Shown piece by piece: positions 49,262 to 60,455 of a DNA stretch of 64,000 nucleotides. How positions within the stretch are numbered: the stretch's first letter is position 1; each line of letters begins with the position of its first letter. This stretch comes from Angiostrongylus vasorum (taxonomy: Eukaryota; Nematoda; Chromadorea; Rhabditida; Metastrongylidae): the NCBI GenBank assembly GCA_018806985.1, contig JADANN010000385.1:186001-250000 (forward strand), written 5' to 3'. Position numbers and translations under genes: made by a program. The notes beneath the pieces are model-generated. The model searched no databases. It was not told the DNA's origin and was given only the letters and a program-made list of their open reading frames with translations.

Positions 49262-49545
49262 CAGACGTGTAACACGGTTAGGGTTAGAGATGCCCTGTAA
49301 TACATGCCGGGTCTTTGATATGACACCACACCGCACATTGAAAAAAGCCTCCCATTTGACGGGATCGTTAAACTTGTACCATATTTGTCTGCTAGCATAG
49401 AAAAACAGTGACAAAGCGACAGATCCTTGGAAGCTATAGTAACTGCTGAATATACCGTCAAGTATCTCAACGATGCTATTAATGGGGTGGAATGCGTGGC
49501 CCATCCCCGAGAGGTTGATCAACGTTGAAAAGTTTTATCATTTAT
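49262..49545 (+). mobile_element. tRNA-derived SINE, family B, old copy
   Basis: ACACGGTTAGGGTTAGAG, GGGTCTTTGATATGAC, then a decayed core (TACCATATTTGTCTG), GATCAACGTTGAAAAG and a TTTATC tail. Confidence 0.7.
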
Positions 49546-50349
49546 TCAAAACATTTATTCCACAAATCGCATCAGTAGATTCGAGCATTTTTTCACTTTC
49601 GTCTGAAGATAATCATATATAGTGCTGAAATAGTGAAATTTGGAGGGCAGGATTTTAGCTGATAAGCTCTCAATGAAATAGTGTTTTACACATTAATATT
49701 TAAAGTGTCACTAAACTTGGGAATATGAATGAAGAGTTTTTTAGTGGTCAGAGTACTAGCAGAGCAGACGTGAGCGTGTAGACACGATTCTAATATTCCA
49801 ATTTCGCTTTCTTGTGATTCTTCAGATGATATCAACATCGTCGAAAACATCGACGTTCACTGTGTAGCGGTCGACTTGTTACTTCATCGTCCGTCTTTTT
49901 TTCTTAGTAACACGTTTTCGGCCTCTCATGAAATTAATGTACTGTCATTATTACGGTCCAATTAACTTTTTACGTTCTTTGCATACTTCGGATTCAAATG
50001 AAATCACCAGCACCGATTAAAACTTAGTCATTATTGCGATTGCTAACGATGGAATGCTGAGTGTTTCAAGTGTCAACTAGAAATTGACATACAAATCACT
50101 TTTTTTCTGACCGATTTTCAACCATTACCGTCCGCCAGCGCAACTTGTCACTTGATCGGTGATTTTGTTTTCGATGACTCAGTGAGATATGTGGAATATG
50201 TTGGGAGTATATTGAAAGTATGAAATAGATGTGTTTAGAATCTATTAAAGGTGTAAAAACTCTAAAACCGACTATTTATGCCGTTGATCAATCCTATGAG
50301 GTGCTCGTAACATATCGCTTAGACGTACTCACTAGAATACATGTATATA

Positions 50350-50590
50350 TGTATATAGTCATTGGTTCGATCTCGCTTTCCAAACTAACTAAGCTGCATC
50401 TCTCTCAAGTGGGCAACTTGGTGGCAGATTTATCTGAAAGGATGAACAACACTGACTTCGTTCACCGATAAGCCATCACAATCATTGTATAGGCCAAATA
50501 TGCGCTTAGGCACCTCTACGATGCTATGAATTGAACCCAATGCATGGCACATACTCGAAAGCTTGGTTCGCGTTCAAAGCCTTCTCATTT
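50350..50590 (+). mobile_element. tRNA-derived SINE, family B, old copy
   Basis: B box TTGGTTCGATCTCGC, then GTGGGCAACTTGGTGG, CACCGATAAGCCATC and a tail TTATCC. The A-box part is lost. Confidence 0.7.
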
Positions 50591-50655
50591 ATCCTATACT
50601 TCCAATCATTCTTATGGTAATATCTTCGTATTTGATTTGAGAATTCACTGAAACG

Positions 50656-50826
50656 ATGAATGTGGGCTTGACCTTATATGATCGAAACTTGCAAGGCGAA
50701 GCCTACGAACAAGTTATTATTGCTTTTTGTGGAGAAGGTTATTACGATTTGACAGATCCTGTGGTGATGGATGGTTTCCGAGATCTGGATGTGACACTGC
50801 AATTTTTGCCTCCTATGAGACAATGA
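50656..50826 (+). CDS. Candidate short coding exon, unknown protein
   Basis: From an ATG the frame runs 56 codons to TGA. It reads MNVGLTLYDRNLQGEAYEQ, then ITDPVV-like and DGFRDLDVTLQFLPPM segments (actual text LTDPVVMDGFRDLDV), an acidic, soluble-protein composition. A weak acceptor (GATTTGAG) just upstream would keep the frame. I recognise no domain and found no partner exon. Confidence 0.3.
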   Translation: MNVGLTLYDRNLQGEAYEQVIIAFCGEGYYDLTDPVVMDGFRDLDVTLQFLPPMRQ

Positions 50827-50829
50827 AGT

Positions 50830-52327
50830 CTGTGCACTGCACTAGGTCATCATTCTCTGCTTGATGTTCCTTCTTTTTTAACAAGATGTTTTTTTCTTTA
50901 TACATAAGACATAAGTACATTGGTACTTTAGCAAGAATGAATAACTTTTTTGAAGAGTATTTTCTATGAGTTGCCACTTTTACATCAATTATTCATTGGC
51001 TATGCTCATTATTTCAGGCATTATAGATTGTGTTAAGTAATGCAATACATAGCACTTGATTAAATAAATAATGAATTCTTGGACAACCAAGTAATGCTGG
51101 AATAAATTAAATCTGGATCACCACCAACAAGTTATTGTAGACTTCTATTTGTAGAGTTGTTTTTATTCCGCTGGTATTTTAACAGCAGGGGATTAAGTCA
51201 CTGACTCTTCTAAGTTGAAAGTAGATCGTAGTTCCCATAGAAGGGTGGCCTTAATCTGAGTCTTGAGGTTTTGGCTCAATTCTCAGAATGATTATTGCTT
51301 GGAATAGAAGGCGATTTCCTTCAGAGTGGTGTCATGTCGACGTCAACGACTTCCATTAAATCGTTGTTCAGCTTCTGTCCCTCATCCAACAACAATTAAG
51401 GACGCAAAAGTTCAGTTGCGTAGTTTTGACTCAGATTGTATTCTTACACTGATGAAAGCAATTGACTTAAGCTGTCAACTCCTGCAAATGTGTTTGAAAA
51501 TGTCTGCTTTCTGCTGTTCTCTTTTCAGTAGTAGATTTCAAAGCCTCTTGTTGGATTTAATTCAGGGTTTTTTATCTTATTTTTACAATTTTCGGGCCTT
51601 TGCTGACGATTTTCATAGCGCTTCGAGATCGAAAGGCTTGTTAGAGCCGTCTAGTAGCCGACGAACCATCGGCAATCATATATTACTCTCCACTAATATG
51701 TCCTTGCACTTTTCGAATTCAATATGGGGCAAATTTTTGGCAAATTCATCAAATTGAAATTATATCATTCGATCAGAAATGATTCAGCATTTACGGATTT
51801 ACTTAGTTTTTATCCATTTCTTGTTTATTTATGTATAATTTCACTGTCAATTCATCCTGCGGATGATCAAATTTCGCGATCGATCACCGTGCACAGATCA
51901 TCTCGGACCAATCAATACTGTGTTCATTATCGATAGTCACTGCAGATAGTACTATGGCAAGTGATTTTGTTATGATATCAGCTATTCTGTTGAAATTAAT
52001 GTCATCGAATTGTTGTATTCTATCCAGTCTTATGGAATTATTGGATTTTCTCTTTCATGTTTCGTGTTAGTGCTCGCATACAAATTTATACTTGTGTTTA
52101 TACAATTTCATGAATTTTTTTTCTTCTCGTTTTGAGGAAAGGGAAGTTGAAAAAAGTTCCATTCTTTCACAAGACATAAAGAGTGCTCATACCGTCACAG
52201 GAAACAACAACAACAAAGAACCGGTTTGAACCATTGTGTCCATTTTTTTCCATAAGATATGATTTTAATACTGTATTCAGATAGACCCTTTCTAAATGAT
52301 CTTTCCAAAAATAGTCGTAAAACTCTA
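50830..52327. other. AT-rich stretch, one long weak frame
   Basis: The 51326-51757 plus frame is 143 codons from a GTG, but it begins at an acceptor-like CTTCAG, is very Ser/Leu/Cys-rich, and other frames there compete. I do not call a gene. Confidence 0.35.
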
Positions 52328-52610
52328 AAAAAAGCTCTCGGCGTTGATCAATCCCTGAGTGATATGCCATGCATTCGACTTCATTAAGCATCGTTTGGAG
52401 GTGATTGAATACATATCTGGCCTTTTACAATGACTCGCGGTGGCCTACCGATATGTTGCAGCCAGTGCTGCTATCCTCCCAGACAAGTCTGGTAGCAATT
52501 TGCCGACCCTGGAGGAATGGAAGGCTTGGTGGGCGATGGGCGCAGGGATCGATTCTACGTGTGTGTTGCACGCCACCTTCGACCACTGCGCCAAACATCC
52601 CCCTTCTAAA
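52328..52610 (-). mobile_element. tRNA-derived SINE, family B
   Basis: Tail AAAGCTCTCGGCGTTG at low coordinates, exact core palindrome CCAGACAAGTCTGG in the sense shown, head GGCGCAGTGGTCGAAGG on the minus strand. Confidence 0.88.
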
Positions 52611-53179
52611 AATAGTTATATTTGTCAAGAATTTCTAAATCATTTCTGCATTCAGAATATTCATGATTACTGTAATTCATTTATAAGGATTTAATTAACA
52701 TCAATTTTCTGGCTGAAGAATGTTTTTAGCTAGTAGGGCTTTTCTAGGTACTGATTATCTCTTCAAGGATTTAGGCTATTCTTCTTCTCTAATCACTTGT
52801 TATGGTGAAATGTCAACATGTTCACTGCACATTCTCATTATTATTTCATCCGATTAAAAATCTACTAGCTGTGGTTTCATTGTCTTACGTTTACATAACG
52901 TTTTACTTTTTTAGCCTAGTCAAGTTGTCAATCTAATTTTGTTATCATATCTGAATGACCACGAAAATGGTAAGCCAAATCCATAGTTGTTATGTTTTGT
53001 TAGACGGATCGATGCATTCAAATGAAATTTTCCGATTCCAATCGGTGATTTTCCAGCAGCCGTTAGTTGATGATTAATGAAGTTCTCTAACTGCATCATA
53101 GAAGTAATGAAGTCAAGCTCGCAGCTGTTATCAATTCTCTGAGCAAATCCAACTTTGAAATCGCTAGCAATTTCTGTGA
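52611..53179. other. AT-rich stretch with one minus-strand open frame
   Basis: The frame 52920-53195 (-) is open and fairly protein-like (FAQRIDNSCELDFITSMM) but starts inside the next SINE and lacks an acceptor, so it is left uncalled. Confidence 0.3.
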
Positions 53180-53415
53180 CTATCGATCCCCGCACCCATG
53201 GCCCACTAAGCCTTCCATCCCTCCAGGGTCGGCAAATTGGTACCAGACTTGTTTGAGAGGATGACAGCAGTGGCTCGATACATCGGTAGGCTATCGCGAA
53301 TCATTGTAAAGGCCAGATATGCATCCAATCACCTCCAAAGGGTGCTTAATGAAGGCGAATGCATGGGAAATCCCTTAGGGACTGATCACGCCGAGAGCTT
53401 TATCCTTTACCCTTT
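53180..53415 (+). mobile_element. tRNA-derived SINE, family B, 5-prime truncated
   Basis: Begins within the B-box region (ATCGATCCCCGCACCCATGG), keeps the core GGTACCAGACTTGTTTG and tail GAGAGCTTTATCC. Confidence 0.85.
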
Positions 53416-53581
53416 AGGTGGAAGGCTTGGAATAAGTTTCCTTAAATTCGTTCGCATCACTTGCTAGATCTGCCAAACAGGCTCAGGTTATTGGAGGAAT
53501 ACGGAAAGCATAACGTTTTTAGTCGTGTAAAACTCTCTATTTTACCACTTTTAGTGAAGTAGTACCCACTGGTAACTTCAG

Positions 53582-54013
53582 GCTTCACCGCGGAATCTAA
53601 GTACTCGTTGATGGACTACCCGAGAGTGAAAGAGAAAGGCTTATTTGCTACAGGCAATGACACCGAACCTTCTCCTGTACTTCCATGCACCAGAATGCAG
53701 GATGCTGTCCAAATCAAGCATGGGGGAACAAAATTCATCTATGCACAAGTGCGCCTACATTTGTATGAGTGTGATTGCGCGTATGCGAAATATATTAATT
53801 AATCCGGTGAATTAATAATAGGAAGCTCATCCTTTCAACTCATCTACTCATCTTCCTTAGGTTATAATTGCGTTTAGCTCACTTTCCGGCAGCTCAGAAG
53901 AGGGCGCGTACAATTTTTCCAACAATTCGGCATGGAAAGAAATCAGACTACAATATGGTAAAATTGCTCTGCCTCTATCACGCGCAGTCGCGTTGAGTCG
54001 AGCGAGCACCTGA
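53582..54013 (+). CDS. Candidate two-exon gene, unknown protein
   Basis: Exon 1 is 53582-53748, entered after AACTTCAG and leaving at CAA-GTGCGC in phase 0. Exon 2 starts at 53861 after a clean CATCTTCCTTAG acceptor, also in phase 0; the 112-base intron is of ordinary nematode length. Exon 2 can end at a GTAAAA donor at 53957 (phase 1, followed by a possible exon at 54162) or read on to a TGA at 54011-54013. With the ATG at 53611 the short form is 96 residues: MDYPRVKEKGLF start, then VQIKHGGTKFIYAQ, IIAFSSLSGSSEEG, and LQYGKIALPLSRA near the end. The exons are locally GC-richer than their surroundings. Exon 1 has two leading bases in frame before the ATG region, so it may also be internal. 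No family recognised. Confidence 0.4.
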
Positions 54014-55117
54014 CATTCTTTCCTGATGCACGTGTTGAGTACCGGTCGACGAGCACAAAAGGCATTTATTACATATGAACCTTTTGTTTTTTAACATTTT
54101 TAGTCATAAGCTAAACATAAATAGCTTAATAGGCTAGCCATGACATAGATTTGCTCCTTAGATGTGCTTCCAGATTTAATGGACCTCTGTTGTACATACG
54201 TCGCACTTGGAATTCATCAATACCTAGAAACACCCTTAGAATAAAGCCCCTATATACGGCTTATCGTTATTCTGTGGTTATCTTTTTGGTTAAACACTTA
54301 ATCGATTCTTCGCATAGAGAAAACGGTGATTAGATCTAGTCCAGAGTCCTAGCAGTGCGAAGGTGACCGATAGGTAACGTCTATTAGGTTTGAGATTGTT
54401 GTGAATATCGCGCCATTAAACTGTTTTCATATCCATTATCGATGATGACGTCGAATTTACAGTCCCAACCGCACGAATTACGCTGCTGTACCCCGCAGGA
54501 CACACCAGTACGCTGCACTGGGCGGTCAACCATTGAGTGAGCTGGTAATGTACGACCTATTTCTTTTCATCAACTGCAAAATTGGCTAGTTGGATTTTAT
54601 GATACTGGTCTTCTTTGACACGGACATCGATGCCGGATTAGAAAACATGATTAAACACCATTATATGAGCCCGCGCCATGGCGAACCGATGAGTTGTCTA
54701 ACGAAACCCTTCACTTCAACACACCTATGTGGTCTTTTCTCTGTGGATTACAACGATCCGTCACTTATTTGTCGTGTGTCAGTTTAGGAAAACTTAAATG
54801 ATTTGTGTATGTAAGGAAGAGAAAGTGGTCGTCAGAAGAGACGGTATCGATGTTACAGATGCAGCACAAGAAAAAGTTTGCTTGATATGTCACCGACCTT
54901 CAATCCCGATTCCAATCAAGTCTTGGCACTTGTCTCACTATGCGAATTCACGGATGTGAGTTTCCGCTGTGAGTAAACTGAAGCAGATTTAGCAGATTAG
55001 CACGGTTATGTTTCCTGACATTGATATAGTCTTAGGCGGGCTTTCATATAAAAAATTTTTGGATTCTTAGATCGTAACTCAGTGAACTGTTTCCGTTCAC
55101 TGTGGTTGGATCCCCAA

Positions 55118-55170
55118 TATTACTATTATTATTACTATTATTATCACTATTATTATTATTAGTAATAATA
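55118..55170. repeat. (TTA)n-rich simple repeat
   Basis: Imperfect TTA/CTA triplets ending in a palindromic TATTATTAGTAATAATA-like junction. Confidence 0.9.
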
Positions 55171-56868
55171 CAAGTCACGATTAATAATCACGAATGTGCT
55201 AGTTAACGATTTCCCGACTGGCGTTTCCAAATAATTACAATCAACGCAAACATCTTCGATGTTTCCGCTCCTCATCACGGTAAGTACATATCTTCGTATG
55301 TCATATTCAGATGCATAACACATCTACACTGTGAAGAAGCACACTGTTTGAGGATAATTGAGAGCTCAGATAGAAGTAGACCAGCATTTTCATGATTAGC
55401 TGTCATCTACCCGAAAGGGGCTAGCCGATTAAAAAAAAAGAAAGAACTCTTCTAAGTACTAAACAACAAAGATGTTCACTACTTTTTGATGGAGAACTGA
55501 GCACGTTTCAGTTCAATTATCTCAATAGCACAAGGAATCGAACAGAAGGAGTTATATAATCGCATGATGTTCAAACACACAACATTTAAGAATGTAGGCA
55601 GGTAACGATTATACGATTATCAATCTTGATTGGACGCAGATTCATCAAACTACTATTCACACATGGCCCATTTGAGAGTTTAATCTAATACTGAAATTTA
55701 CTGAAGAAATTATAAGTCTTCCAAGCAGAAGATTTTTTTGCCAATATGGTACTACTTTTACTGATCTATTAAGATAGAATTCTTATTTTCTGAATCTACT
55801 AAGTTCTACCTTTTTTTCCTTGGCTTTAATCAAACCTGATATTTTGATCAATGAAACTTTGCTTAGTCTCTTCTACAGTTGTGTTAAGTTCTGACCCTGT
55901 CAAGTACCTACCGAAAAAATATCAACAATTATCGTGAAACCGGTATGGCAGCCAGTTTATTAAAACATAATGCTATTCTGTTGATTAGCTGTTTCGACGT
56001 GGACGGCTGTAAATGTTCTCAAGGAAATTCATATGATTAACCTAGGAGATTACGTTTGAAAGTTTATGAAGCGATTGAATTTCTAAGCCAGAAATGTTTT
56101 CGATTACTCTTTTTTTGATTGGAAGCTGCAAGGAACCTCATTTATTCGAAAGCACTCCGGTTAGCTTAGCTATTAAAATAATGTGTATTCCTCCTCAGTG
56201 GGACGCGCTTTTTTCTTCTGGTATTTCTTCTAATATCTCATTCACTTATATCACTCAGTAAGATGAATTTGCTTTCTAACATCCTTCCCAATATACTTCC
56301 TCGTTTCTTTTCGACGTTTCCCTGTGATGCAGCAAAATCACAACAGTTAGCTAAGCTTATGAAGAAACACCGAAAAGTCTCGCATCCAGGACGTTCGCTC
56401 TCTACGAGTCACGCACGGTCCCGATGGCATGTATATAGATCCCAAGCGTTCCGCTGAATCCACTCAAATAATTAAATATTGGGTATCAATAAGTAAACAA
56501 GTGACTGTAAGTATTATATTATTGTGGTATTTTTTCTCTAGTGCTGGGATTCAAATGTCAAATATGCACGTGATTTTTTCCGAACAGACGAATATCCGAA
56601 TATCCCGGTCTCTGGATTTTACATCTCTTTGGAACGATTAGGAAAATCGTATAAGTTTAAATTCGTAAGCTCACTAATAGGAAATGCGGGTTATTGCATC
56701 CGTTGTTCGATGAATGCTGAATCCATGTACTGTCACGGACGACTATGGAATAGTTTTGAGAATATCTGATACCGTGGTTTTTGTCGTCTGCATTACTCTT
56801 CGACGCGTGTGTTTGATTCCGTCTGTATGTATGAATGCATGTATAGATGCACGTTTTGTCTTTAGATG

Positions 56869-56893
56869 TATATATATATATATATATATGTTT

Positions 56894-56924
<31 letters not shown>
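56869..56924. repeat. (TA)n followed by (GT)n
   Basis: About ten TA units, a short TTTTAT spacer, then about fourteen GT units. Confidence 0.95.
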
Positions 56925-56929
<5 letters not shown>

Positions 56930-57546
56930 TGTGTATAGGTGTGTCTGTGTGTTGGCGGTTATTAATGACGACTGGCACGCAAGTCGGTTGCGGGACAAAT
57001 CGCATGTCTCTTCGACTGACGTTCACTACCAACACCTCAGCTCATTGCACTTTACCATCGCTACAGATCTTTTCATCTACATCAACTATCATCAATTTCC
57101 AACATCTTAAGAGTTTCCGAGGGCAATATACCTTATCTAGGACTTAGCCGATTCGCACAACGCTGTCTGGTCCAAACGGTCCAATTTTTAGTTTGGCTTG
57201 TCTTATCTGGGTGATTCGTAGATCTTCGGTGACGATTATATTACGATTTTATTCTATTGCCGAGTTGATAATCAATGGAACGTTTTGGTTCATAACTTGA
57301 CATACAGTTCTAAAACAAAAATTCAAGCTTTGGTGTCAACCAAATTTTACGCTGGCAATCCACAAAATTGCAGGAAAATGAAAGCTCGAGAGAAAGATCT
57401 GTTAAATTTTGAAATGTAAGACCAAAACTCTGAAAACCTATGAATTTTCTCTACTGTTAGGGAGTTCTCGGAATTTTTACAAGATAACGTAGGAACATCG
57501 TTGTTATCGTATTGTTAACAGTGAACTCAATTTTTTTCTTTCAATT

Positions 57547-57751
57547 TTAAACATATAATCGATAGTGATCAGCTTTGAGACGTTGATCAGCAGTTTCACG
57601 GGGGAAGCGCGTTCCATTCAGACGTTTTATGTGTAAATTTGTCAAAACAGCGAATTGGAATTTCGTCTCTAGCTTAAAATGAGATCTACCATAGCAAACG
57701 ATGGACAGAACGAGTATTTTATCATCCTGGGATAGATTTGTCGTCAATTCG
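57547..57751 (-). CDS. Candidate last exon, unknown protein
   Basis: A TTTATTAG acceptor is followed by one base and 67 codons to TAA. The reading starts ELTTNLSQDDKILVLS and ends TADQRLKADHYRLYV, with a balanced composition and no low-complexity. No donor of the matching phase was found at the end of the neighbouring candidate gene at 58.1-58.7 kb, so I leave them separate. Function unknown. Confidence 0.38.
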
Positions 57752-58084
57752 CTAATAAACAAGCGAATTTAATGAAGCGTTGGTTGGTTGGGTGTGGTGG
57801 ATCGGACCGCAGACGGTGTACGCACAAATATCGTCTCATTCAACTGCACTAAATACCACTTCACAGTCGTTATCCACAATGCTTCTAACGAAAATTAAAA
57901 AACAAAGCTGAAGATTGTTTTGAGGTGGAAATGAGATGCGATAAATGTGTGAGAGTACCTCGACTGAGGATTCACTTGCTTTACTTAAGAAGGTCCGGAT
58001 CGTTCGATGTACTGTCAGCGCCGCTATTCAGGTGCGATGTCTTCAAGCGGCATTCTGCTATTGTGCCTTCCGAAAGAGCTCGTT

Positions 58085-58675
58085 TTAATATGTCGTTGAA
58101 CTAAGGAATGCTATGTTTATCCGGATGGCCTCGTCGCACGCATCTAATAAAGCATGAGCGAAGATTTTGTTTTGATGGTCAGTGTGTTCAATGTATAAGG
58201 TAATGGAAATCTGCATTGTATTACTGTAGAACTGAATTCCTCCGTACTGTATCACGTTGTTCAGTTCCGTTTTATATAACTTGTTGTTTATTGGGAGCTC
58301 ATTATAGAGGTCATACTTCTGAATTGAAGTGAACAAGAAGAAACCACATTGAACCGTCTTATGTCTTGAATGAAAGCACTTTCAGTTCATCTTCCTACTA
58401 TATTTTTCTACATAATATTCTAGTCCTTTCTTTGTTTCTATTTATCCGGAACCAACCTGGTATATCTCGTTGACTCTTGCTATCATCGAATCTTTAACAG
58501 AAGAGGACATACTATTCCAGAATAGTCTAGATCTCCCATTTTTTGCTTCATTGTTCGATAGTTTTCTTGGTTCGTTAACAGCGTTATTGTCAACTATGAG
58601 TTGTAGTAGCAGTAAGTAGTTAGTCAACTGGTCCTTTCTGGATAGGTACAAGTTTTGAAAACGTCGGCTCCTCAT
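58085..58675 (-). CDS. Candidate two-exon gene, unknown protein
   Basis: Exon A is 58457-58675 (from an ATG) and ends CAG-GTTGGT in phase 0. Exon B is 58085-58318, after TTCAATTCAG, also in phase 0, and ends in TAA; the intron is 138 bases. The product would be 150 residues: MRSRRFQNLYLSRK, a Leu-rich stretch (about 16-22), SSSVKDSMIARVNEIYQ, then in exon B KYDLYNELPINNKL, QISITLYIEHTDHQNK and HALLDACDEAIRINIAFL. Exon A is also open in another frame, and upstream exons are possible. I recognise no family. Confidence 0.42.
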
Positions 58676-58681
58676 TATCAA

Positions 58682-60247
58682 CTAGACTAACGTTACTTCG
58701 CTTGGCTTTGTAAAGGTATCACTTTGTACCCGGTTCTTGTCAACTAAGCGATACGATGACTACAATAAAATCTTCTGCTCATTCCGATTCTTTTGTCGAT
58801 TTCGAGTTATTCATATGGACCAGTATTCATATAGCAGAGAAGATCGTGCTAAGACACGATTGTTTCACTCATCCGAGAACATTGAAACTTGGAAAGTTCC
58901 ACTAGATCTCGTTGTTCGCTTCCTATGTTCCTAATCCATAGACCCTCACCCATATTTTTCTCCTTTTTGCCCAAGTATGGCATACGTTTGACTACTGTAT
59001 TTTTTTCCATTATCACGAACTTTCATGTTCTATACGGCCTTTCTAGGTCACTAATATTGTGGACTTCTTTAGAATAAGAAAAAAATGGCAAGGGAGCCGT
59101 TCTTATGTGCACCCTAATTGCCGATAGTACATACGACAATGTTCGTAGCTTATAAAGGATTTTGGCTACGTCGACATTTCTGTTGCATTCGAAACGCGTT
59201 TAATATAAGCCTTGACTCTTCTAAGAATATGACTCGACAACGTTGGTACGTTGCTTGTGGATTTATTTCGAAATAAGTTATATTCTACCTGCCGAAACGT
59301 TTTATACAACCACACCGCTATCGCTTACTGAATTGAAGCAAAATAGTGGTCGTTTGTACTTTTTTTTGAGAACAGAGCTCAGCTCCACGCTACAAAACAG
59401 TTCGTTTTTTTTTATTGAAAATGGTTGTAACGAATATCATTGTATGGTTGTTCACTATCGTTGCTATGCGCCAGAAAACAGTAGGTAATGTCCAATTCAC
59501 GATGTTTGATGTAGTTGCGCCAAGTTTCATAGTCTATGGAATATCAAATTCTTCTTCAGAAAGAAATTTAGCAAAGCCGAAGGCAGGATGGATAGCAATC
59601 TTAGTGTTTGGGATGGGACACCTACTTATCCACTTAAATGAACCATCTGCATATACTGTGCAAGTCATCAAAACACATTGCATTAGCTTCGTTTTTCCTA
59701 TTTGCAACTGTTAACTGAAGAGTTCGTCGAATTAGCTAATGGGTTCGATAGCGACTTGTTGATTTGTCGTTTTTATATCACCATTAACATCTTGAACACT
59801 GCTCCGGTGCAGTTTTCTTTGGAACCCCGACATAGCAGTCCTCAGGTGTTCCTAGACCATTACCATGGATAGGCGCAGCAGCGCAGCAGAAAAGTTAGAG
59901 AACAATTCATTCAGATGTGCAATAAAAGCCAATTGGCCAGTCAACGCACTTTTACAAATAGGTTATTCCATAACATGAAGTGCTTAAGCAATAAGAAATA
60001 GTTGTTATTCCCACTTTCTGCTCTGTAAACGGCCGCAGGTGGTAAGATCCAATAAATTCATGTCTTCTTTTAACAAAAGTTGTAGAAAAAACATTGTTGC
60101 GAACCCATGACAGAACGAAGTTTGGCTCCAAAGCAGAGTTCTGAAGGAGAAACTCGTCTATGTATGGTCCAACCATGTTAATTTCAACAGAACGACACAA
60201 TTTATGCAACGATCGCTAATCGCTACCAATTTCTCTAGATTTTACAG
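58682..60247. other. AT-rich stretch, weak open frames
   Basis: Frames at 58737-58934 (+), 59424-59714 (+) and 59952-60209 (-) are open; the last reads rather protein-like (VGPYIDEFL, HLRPFTEQKVG) but has no splice support. Confidence 0.3.
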
Positions 60248-60413
60248 ATCTTTGGTGGAAGTTCAGAAGTCAAACAGGGAACTGCAGATCATTGAAAACA
60301 TCGTTGTTGTCGTTTCTCTACATTTGAGGGAAATCGCTACATTGCCGCCATTCTATGCACTGGAACGAGATGTACATATGGCAGCACATGAGAGGCGATT
60401 CGACGATGCGTGA
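60248..60413 (+). CDS. Candidate last exon, unknown protein
   Basis: After TTTTACAG the frame (one leading base) runs to TGA at 60413. It reads LVEVQKSNRELQIIENI, SLHLREIATLPPFYALE and ends AAHERRFDDA, with a charged, helical character. No upstream exon with the right phase was found. If real, the gene converges on the minus-strand gene whose stop is at 60456. Confidence 0.3.
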
Positions 60414-60455
60414 CTCTTTTACATAAATGATTATATTGAGTTTGGGTTCAATTAT

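Larger units (their letters stand above)
54014..57546. other. AT-rich stretch, weak frames and simple repeats
   Basis: Frames at 54599-54787 and 56263-56641 (+) are open; in 56395-56490 two overlapping frames both look protein-like (one reads GPDGMYIDPKRSAESTQ and ends at TGG-GTATCA). None links to another exon convincingly. Simple repeats occur at 55118-55170 and 56869-56924. Confidence 0.35.

Noticed and set aside
51326..51757. 143-codon frame starting at GTG
   Set aside because: Low-complexity Ser/Leu/Cys composition, non-ATG start, competing frames and no donor; kept only as a note.
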